From assembly GCA_963281255.1 (NCBI GenBank), contig OY725492.1, forward strand, positions 1,783,696 through 1,847,695: a stretch of DNA of 64,000 bases, written 5' to 3'. This DNA is from Aphrocallistes beatrix. Taxonomy: Eukaryota > Porifera > Hexactinellida > Sceptrulophora > Aphrocallistidae. Positions within the stretch are counted from its first letter, which is position 1, and every line of letters begins with the position of its first letter. Below the pieces are notes generated by a model. That model was not told the origin of the DNA, ran no database searches, and worked only from the letters and a program-made list of their open reading frames with translations. The translations under genes and the position numbers were made by a program. This document shows positions 57,113 through 64,000 of the stretch, piece after piece.

Positions 57113-57540
57113 ACAATCTCGCATCACTTGCTTCGCTGTGGGGCTGGCGGACACTTTGTGTGTGTCCGCCGGAATCGCCCTTTTGGAGCCTATGCTTACA
57201 ATGATTAATTATAAGTTAGATAACATATCTAAACACGTCTGTCTTGCTGTCACAATCAATATCACTCTAAAAATCATCAAATTTGTCAATTTTTGATGCT
57301 TAATGATAACGTCATAACAGAGTGATGAGTCATCATTTTTTGATAATAGTTATGTCACATGTGAGGAATATTTATATTCACATTATATTATAATTTCAGC
57401 CTTCTATCATCTAAAATGACTGAGTTATATCTGAAAAACTGAAATTTCTAATTATAAATGGTGACAATGACGTCATAATTCCACGCTGATTCGACATTTT
57501 CGTCTGTACTCAGAAATTAGTGGAGCCATAGCCAATAGAG
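57113..57540 (+). repeat. R repeat, tail truncated
   Basis: Degenerate head (ACAATCTCGCATCACTTGCT), intact GGACACTTTGTGTGTGTCC, through GTGGAGCCATAGCCAATAGA. Confidence 0.88.
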
Positions 57541-57764
57541 CCTTCATGTTATCATTCATTGCACAGCATGCCATTTTAAGGACGATTTAGCCATTTAGAT
57601 GTTTTAAGCCTACTTCTAAATATTGTCAAGGTAAAATATTCGTGTGGAACCAAGATATGTACTAGTTGATTAGAAATATTTAGCATTTTTCAATGGAATT
57701 TGTTACATTCTATAATTATTATCATTGAGAGTATTATAATTATTTTGCTTTCTTTTTTATCCAT

Positions 57765-58110
57765 GGTAAAGTCTGTTGGCGGGCATTATCTTTAGTTTAA
57801 TTAGACCAATAATTCAAAAACCTTGTACGATAAACATTAGAGATGTATCATTACCATATACAAACAGCATATCAGAATTTTCAAATCAGCTGTCAAAAAC
57901 TTGGTGGGTCGGTCATCTTGTGATTAAGCAATAGGCTCTTTTTAGAACTAGAAATGCTGCCGTTCTAGCTCATTTTAAACATCATTATCTTCATTTCAAA
58001 TATTTTATTTTTTGATAGAGCAACAACAGAAAGGCCTAAATCCCCAAAATCTCAAAATCTTAATTGAAATGTCTATGCATTCCACATTTGCAATGGAAAC
58101 AAAAGTTGAA
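57765..58110 (+). repeat. N-type repeat fragment
   Basis: Shares CATATACAAACAGCATATCA, TAGGCTCTTTTTAGA and AGGCCTAAATCCCCAAAATC with the N element at 5497-5935. Confidence 0.7.
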
Positions 58111-58904
58111 TGTTTAAGCCATAACTCAAAAGGTAAGCTCGTAGAAACTAAGAAATTATAGCATTCAATCTGCGTTATTACTCCTTATATGATAACACTA
58201 CTGTTCACGTGTTTATTTCAATACTCTCGGAGTTATCAAGGATTTTAACACGATCTATAGAGAAGTAATGAGATGTGGCAAAATAGTAGAAAATCAGAGA
58301 ATATTAAAAAAAAACACGTGAATAGTATTATTGTCATATATTAGAACATAGCCTACTACAGATAAGGACTCACAGTAACTTGCGGATTTTGAACTAGGGA
58401 TGCTGTAGAAGTTAATTAAACTAAATCCATGTGGAGCTGTATGCATTTGTCAGAATTTTGACGTAGTCAGTTGTCAGAATAATGGAAGTTTTCACATGTC
58501 AGAATGGACTTTTGCAGAATTGTCACTTGTCAGAATGAACTTTTGCAGAATTGTCACTCGTTAGAATGGACTTTTGTAGAATTGTCACTTGTCAGAATGC
58601 ATAATTGTAGAATTGCCACTTGAGAAAATTCCGCTTTCTTCCCTTTCTCATAGTTACACACCACAAAAAGCTACAAATCATATATATTTTAGTCATGAGC
58701 TACTATGAGCTACTTAAAATCATCAACCACGCATAATAGAGCTTAGGAATATACTACCAGTATATATAAATATGTTATTAAAGTACCCATATCCTTTATT
58801 AAAATTTAGATTAGTTATCATATGATTGCCTAACAGCTCATATTTGTATCAAATTTAGTGATTTTCAGAGATTTATGATAGCTTTCTTCTCCTAGAACTG
58901 AGCT
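58111..58904. repeat. Non-coding; TGTCAGAATG tandem repeat
   Basis: At 58480-58625 a unit like TTTGCAGAATTGTCACTTGT followed by CAGAATGGAC repeats about five times. A SINE-like tail copy lies at 58335-58405. Confidence 0.75.
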
Positions 58905-59294
58905 GTAAATGGGTTGATGCGAAAAATTTGAACTTTTTTTTCATGGTAGTTGCTACATTCCATTGTTGCTATGGAAACGTAGTTTGTTCAGTTGGGTCAT
59001 ATCTTGAAACCGCAATAACTAGACGTTCATATTTAATTCCATTTGATAGCGAATAAACTACTTCCTATTAAGTGATAATATAATTTCTACGTCTAAATTT
59101 AATTGTTTACATATTCGATAGATACTTATTCGATAAATTACCAAATGTGACCAATATGATAAATTGTCTAATAACTATTGAATTTAAACGTACAGTCTGT
59201 TAAGAAATTGTTCCTTTACTCTGAATATACGATTGAAACTAATTCTTTATGTGATTATATTTGTTAAAAATTCCTAGTATCTTAAATATCTTAA

Positions 59295-60985
59295 GGGTGG
59301 TGTTTCCTTCCAGAACTAACTTTAAAAGTTTTCATCATTTTCTCCTGAAATTTTTTGTGATAACTATTCTCGATGAGTTATCTGCAAAAATGCACTTTTC
59401 GGAAGCTCAAGAAGCAAGAAAAAATCACTTTAATTTATAGAGGACATTCAAGGAAACTTCAATGGTTTATGCCTCTTTTACTCAATTATTCTTGCACGAA
59501 ATGGTTGAATTAATAAAATAATAGGAATAGAATTTTCAATTTTAACCCAAGTAATTTTTCTTTCAAATTTCATTGCAAAAAATATTTAGAGGCAGATTTT
59601 CGTAAGAAAAAATATTTTAACATTTTTCTAAAGTAGTAGAATATCGAAAATCTGTCTCTATCATTTTGTTCTACTTGACGAGATCTTTCTAAAACCGTCG
59701 AATTTTTACTCTACGACCATTGTAACTAGAGATGCATTTTTCAAGTACAGTCGAAACCGGGTTTTTTTGACACTGGGTTTTTTTGACAATCGTATTTTTT
59801 GACATATTTTGCTGCAGATTGTTTTTTTCATGTTTCTACTATATAATTTCCATCGGGGTTTTTTGACACTGGGTTTATTTGACAATCGGTATTTTTTGAC
59901 AATTGTTGGTGTAAAAATTTGAGTTTTATGTACAGTTGACACCGTGATTTTTTTGACACCCAATTTTCAGCAATTAGTTCATGACATCCATAACAAGACA
60001 GAAACGTCTGACACTGACGGAAAGGCACGAGATAGTCCTGCGTCTCGAAAAGGGTCACCCTCTGACGGCAATTGCCAACGACTACGGAGTCAAGAAATTA
60101 ACCTTTACATATTTAATAATTCTTACTATGACCTCTAAAATATATTTTCTTCGTTGTGGGATGCGCAACACTGGGTTTTTTTTACAATCGGTTTTTTTTG
60201 ACATTTTTTCGTGCAAATGGGGTGTCAAAAAAACCCGGTTTCAACTGTACTAAAAACAGGTTACAAAGCAATTTTCTTCGGAAAGGCTTAATTTCCATTA
60301 GTTTTTACTGTGTTCTTATAATAAATAACATCCAAACATCCTAAATCAACAACTTATAGCAGTACTTAACTTCAAAATATGGCATATCAAATATTTTCAC
60401 ATCATGACACCTTCAAAAATGTGAAAAAGTTGTCAGTTAACACTGTGGACCTAAAAATGACCATGTCCGATAAAATCCGCCAAATTCCCATACCTATAAC
60501 TTTATTTGACTAAGCCAGGTCGTTATTTTAATTCCAAATTCGTGCTCAGCACTAAATTTCCAGCAATTTGATACATATATTGACCATATTTGGAATCATT
60601 TTTGGTTTCATTTCCTAGCAACAAAAAAGTTCCTGACCGTTGATAGGCACGGCCAAAAAAATGTTTCCAAATATGATCAATGACCAAATATGATCAAATA
60701 TGATCAACCAAATTGCTGGAAATTTAGTGTTGAACATGAATTCAGCATTAAAAAGATGATCTGGCACTGTTAAAAGAAGTTATAGCTGTGGGACATTTCG
60801 CATTTAAAATGTGTCGTTTTTAGAGCGACACCAGGTGATACAAGTGGCTCAAAGTGGCGAAATATTGGGGCTGGGGTTCAAAATTCGGATTTAATGTTTA
60901 GGACCCCTATAAGGATCTAAAAATGTTAAAAAAGCAATTTGAACATATTTTTAGTAAAAACAAGTATCCATGGGAAACACCAACC
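59295..60985. mobile_element. V element with TTAA duplication
   Basis: Starts GGGTGGTGTTTCCTTCC and ends TGGGAAACACCAACC, inverted repeats, flanked by TTAA (59291-59294 and 60986-60989). 1.19 kb without the nested 500-bp pogo element. No coding potential of its own. Confidence 0.88.
59748..60247 (+). mobile_element. Pogo/Tigger-type element with CENP-B N-terminal scrap
   Basis: Starts CAGTCGAAACCGGGTTTTTT and ends GGTTTCAACTG in inverted form, with TA on both sides (59746-59747 and 60248-60249). From ATG at 59981 it codes MTSITRQKRLTLTERHEIVL and EKGHPLTAIANDYGVKK, the first helix-turn-helix of the CENP-B/pogo DNA-binding domain, then the frame is lost. A second element start, CAGTTGACACCGTG, lies at 59933, and TTTTTTGACA words repeat throughout. 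Confidence 0.88.
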
Positions 60986-61640
60986 TTAAATAAAATTTCC
61001 AGATACTGAAGTATGACTGGATTTTGTTGTGTTTAACTTGTCCATGAGCGAATTAAAGGAAAATAGTTTGCATTGGTCAAATGAGCTTCTTGTATGTGAT
61101 TTTAGCAAGATCAGAAATCAGGCCATACTAGATCGAAGAACATTGGTCACCTCTAGGAGAAGGATACATGGCCTTTTCATTCGCTTGATTTAAAACCTTT
61201 GTAAAATCCCTGATATATTATGGAGAAAGTGCAAAATTCTTTATTGAACGACAAAAAAACAACTAGTTTCGCTTTAACAGTTGATTCAAGCTTTGAAAAG
61301 GACAATAGTTAAATTTTAGAAAAACTCATAGTAAGAATGCTGAATTGAATTAGAAAAGTGTTAAACTAAGAGCTGGTATGTATGCAAAGTTAATTGAGTG
61401 TTTGTCATATTTTTACTTTTTAAATTTTCAGATCTTTGAGATGAAAACAATTTCTTAACACACTATATAAATTAAATTATCGCTTAATAAGAAGTAGCCT
61501 ATTGGCTATCAAATGGGATTAAATTTGAATCTCTAGCTCTTGCGGTTTTCCAGATATGACCTAAAAAGATCATAATCCGTTTCCATAACAACACTGGAAT
61601 GTAGCAACCTTCAAACATCTAATAATTCGAATTCATCCTC

Positions 61641-62090
61641 ATTTGTGTCCGAAAATTCTATAGTGTGATTTTAGATTTCTGCCTTTTTGCCATTAAATAT
61701 TAACAATAATCCATAATTTCAAAATAAAAGAGAATTGATTGTTAAAAATCATAGATAAAACCGTGTGAAACGAGTTGAAGACAGCGTAAAATGAAGTTTG
61801 GTTATAAAAAAATTGTCTACGTAAAACGAAAACGCGTAAACGAGGTTCTACTGTATATCATTGTTTATAACAGTATGTCAGACTTACAAGTATTTAGAGA
61901 AGCTATCTATCTACCTTATAACTATTCATTGTAACCTAGGTTCCCAAAGGACCGGGAAATAAAGTATCCCATAGCCTCGCAGCGCCATTAATCGATGCCA
62001 CTTGTATGATAATAATACTGTTCAGGTGCTTATCCTTACTAATAAAACTCGATTAATGTTTGTATATACGTACGTATATGTATATATATA
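61641..62090. repeat. Non-coding; degenerate R head and M motif
   Basis: AACGAGGTTCTACTGTA near 61837-61853 is a Tigger-type terminus. 61870-62005 resembles a decayed R head in minus orientation. ACTAATAAAACTCGATTAAT at about 62038 is an M motif before a TA tract. Confidence 0.6.
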
Positions 62091-62288
62091 TATCACCTAA
62101 AATGGCTGAGTTATGGTCGAAAAACTGAAATTTCTAATTATAAAAATGTGACAATGACGTCATAATTCCATGATGAGTCGACTTTTTCGTCTGAGCTCAG
62201 AACTTAGAGGAGCCATAGCCAAAAGACTCCCATATGCCAAAAATCAGCTATCTGTGCCTTGAAGCTTCTTCAATCAATTCGTTACAGA
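62091..62288 (+). repeat. R repeat, tail half
   Basis: Starts at TATCACCTAAAATGGCTGAG and ends CAATCAATTCGTTACAG, followed by (TA)n and an M motif (62302-62328). Confidence 0.92.
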
Positions 62289-62331
62289 TATATATATATA
62301 TATCCTTACTATTAAAACTCGATTAATGTGT

Positions 62332-62388
62332 ACAAGCGCGCTTCGCTTGCTTTCGCTGCACGGCTGGCGGACACTGTGTCAGCCGGTA
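62332..62388 (+). repeat. R repeat, head only
   Basis: ACAAGCGCGCTTCGCTTGCT through GACACTGTGTCAGCCGG, cut by the mariner-like element. Confidence 0.88.
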
Positions 62389-62394
62389 AATACC

Positions 62395-63530
62395 ACGGGC
62401 ATTCAATAAGTATTCGTTATCCTAGTATACTTTCCCCAAACTAGTGATATAATTAATATCAGTGCTGCAATTTCTCGAAATACTCTCCTTGATGCTGTAT
62501 AACTAGTTTTAGCCTCTTAATCCAATCAAAAAAATTTTTTGTCTTCACGTGGTATATCTTTCATATACTGAAAAATCGCCGATCCGAGGTGAGCCCGACT
62601 ATCGAATTTCCTCCCTGAAAGGTGTTTCTTCAGCTTAGGGAAGAGCCAAAATTCGCATGGTGCGAGGTTTGGTGAGTAGGGAGGATGATCTAGCTCTACA
62701 ACTCTCAGACTTTCCAACTTTTCCCTTACCAGCTTGGTCTTGTGGGGTCGGACATTATCTGCAATAATCTCAATCCTCGAGTCCCAGTCCTTGGCCGTCG
62801 ATTGTGGTAGAATTTCTCAACCACAGATAGGCACTCATCCATGTAAAATGATCTAGTAATAGTAGTATTCAGGGGACACAAATCTGGCACACTGGACCAT
62901 AAGAATCAAAAAATATACAGTGCATAACCTTGGGGTTCCGGAAGTCATGTCGATGGATCATTGGCGGGTCAGGCCTTTAGCTTCCCAAACTTTGTTAGCT
63001 TCCTTTGAAAAAGGCTCGGTATAACGTACCCAAGTCTCATCACCAGTCACGATCTCGAATAGTCTCCTGGAGTCAGTTCTATCGAAGTCAGAAAGCAACT
63101 TTTGAATACATTGAACCCTCTTAGTTTTCTCGGCCTGTGTTAGTGCATGCGGGACCCACCGAGCGCAGATTTTCCTAAATTGCAAATTGTCATGCACAAT
63201 GGTATGAGCGGTTCCCGTTGAGACCCCAACTGCATTAGCTATCTCCATCAATGAAATATGGATGTCTTCTTCAAGTAATGCGGAAACCTCGAGGACACAT
63301 TTGTCACTGACGCCGGAAATCGGTCTCCCTGCTCTGGGCTTATCTTCTATCGACTCTCTTCCCTCACGAAAACGTCGAGCCCAGTCAACTGTCGTGGAAC
63401 ACGGAAGAGTTCTATCATTATAAACCTCCATCAAATCCTTGTGGATATCGGTTGAAGAAATTTGGAGCAGTGTACGAATCTTTACATAGGCTCGCTGGTC
63501 AATTTTGAAATCTGCACTCTCGGAAGCCAT
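62395..63530 (-). pseudogene. Mariner-like (SETMAR/GVQW3-type) transposase, broken
   Basis: The open frame 63530-62958 starts MASESADFKIDQRAYVKIRT and carries the paired HTH region (STTVDWARRFREGRESIEDK, then PRAGRPISGVSD), WVPHALTQAEKTKRVQ and the first catalytic motif VTGDETWVRY. A frameshift follows GLTR at about 62958, and further breaks occur to 62720. The remaining core reads ADNVRPHKTKLVREKL (second Asp) and PPYSPNLAPCEFWLFPKLKK. In mariner the last acidic residue is Asp (DD34D); here it is Glu with the same 34-residue spacing. The 3' terminus ACGGGCATTCAATAAGTATT is near 62395; the opposite terminus is not seen. Confidence 0.87.
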
Positions 63531-63559
63531 AATAAATGCCAGTATATAAAAATGCCAAA

Positions 63560-63997
63560 CTAATTATAACCACAATATAAAAACCAAAGCTCAGAATTGA
63601 AAAAGTAAAGTATCACTAGAAAGAGCATCGGTAAGGTTACATTAGATATGCTAACCCAATTCTGAATCAAATGAAACAACCAAGATATATCGCAATAACG
63701 ACTACTTATTGAACGCCCGTAGTATGTGTGGATCCTACGTAACATGCTAAACGAACGTTCAGCTTCGCATGTACTCATAGGCAGGCACAAATAGATAACA
63801 CATAATGAGTGCATATTGGGGATCATCCATTTCAACTCGTCTTCATCGACGAGTTTCCTTCTCAATATATCAACCGTCGTTGAGGTATTCTCCTGACGGC
63901 ACCTTTCAAACCACATATTCCTCTCGAAACGCAGATTATCAAGATGGACGTCACCATCATAAAAGAGTACCAGCCTTGTCAGGTCTACATCTGTCAT
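63560..63997 (-). pseudogene. hAT transposase C-terminal dimerisation domain, cut by window edge
   Basis: The frame reads VLFYDGDVHLDNLRFERNMW, then YLCLPMSTCEAERSFSMLRR and IHTYYGRSISSRYCDISWLF. LPxSxxxAERSFSxLRRIKTYxR is the classic hAT C-terminal (Dimer_Tnp_hAT) motif. The N-terminal part lies beyond the window. The last 45 residues (after LIQNW) are not family-like, so the true end is probably near 63660. It abuts the mariner-like gene without visible ends, so it is likely a fragment. Confidence 0.8.
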
Positions 63998-64000
63998 GTT

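Larger units (their letters stand above)
58905..61640. repeat. U-type fold-back split by V element
   Basis: Left portion 58905-59199 (ATTCCATTGTTGCTATGGAA, ACTACTTCCTATTAAGTGAT), right portion about 61470-61640 (GCTTAATAAGAAGTAGCCTA, GTTTCCATAACAACACTGGA). Between them are the V element and about 500 bp of unassigned sequence (60990-61470). Confidence 0.78.

Overview
This is nuclear DNA from a metazoan, most likely an AT-rich invertebrate. Two host genes are recognisable: an inversin (INVS)-like ankyrin/IQ gene and the start of an NPEPL1-like aminopeptidase gene. Almost everything else is transposable-element (TE) sequence, much of it nested with visible target-site duplications (TSDs). I cannot name the species. 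There are no operons, CRISPR arrays, rRNA genes or clear tRNA genes.

Host genes (+ strand). Four exons at 5093-5494, 31356-31911, 37181-37286 and 40320-40938 join in compatible phases (0, 1, 2). They encode ankyrin repeats, an IQ-like helix, a short Ser/Pro-rich linker, two more IQ-like helices and a C-terminus resembling inversin. The introns (about 25.9, 5.3 and 3.0 kb) are packed with TEs. The 5' end of the gene lies outside the window or was not found. At 47682-48302 is the N-terminal coding exon of an NPEPL1-like M17 aminopeptidase; its catalytic exons are not in the window.

TE layout. 1-1104: Tc1-like element with a deleted transposase. 3-8 kb: TTAA-flanked MITE (short non-autonomous element), a 152-bp hAT MITE, long fold-back elements and a possible SINE. 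9.6-10.4 kb: relic of an uncharacterised TE-like gene. 14.4-24.5 kb: a Helitron remnant (minus strand) split by a Gypsy-like LTR element (15372-17798, TSD GGGT), a ZBED5-like hAT (18447-20868, TSD TACTAAAT) and a second hAT (22219-24048, TSD GTTGTATG). 24.5-25.5 kb: LINE reverse-transcriptase fragment. 28-30 kb: relic of another TE-like gene, itself split by a hAT MITE. 34-35.3 kb: degenerate Tc1-like element. 37.9-61 kb: several families of non-coding TTAA-flanked elements, nested in each other and in other repeats. 62.4-64 kb: mariner-like and hAT relics.

A repeat called here R occurs at least 15 times. It is about 490 bp with a GC-rich head of stacked hairpins, usually lies between TA microsatellites, and carries TGACGTCA palindromes. 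A 25-bp motif called here M accompanies many of the microsatellites. R/M and the TTAA families called here X, V and T are the best candidates for something undescribed.
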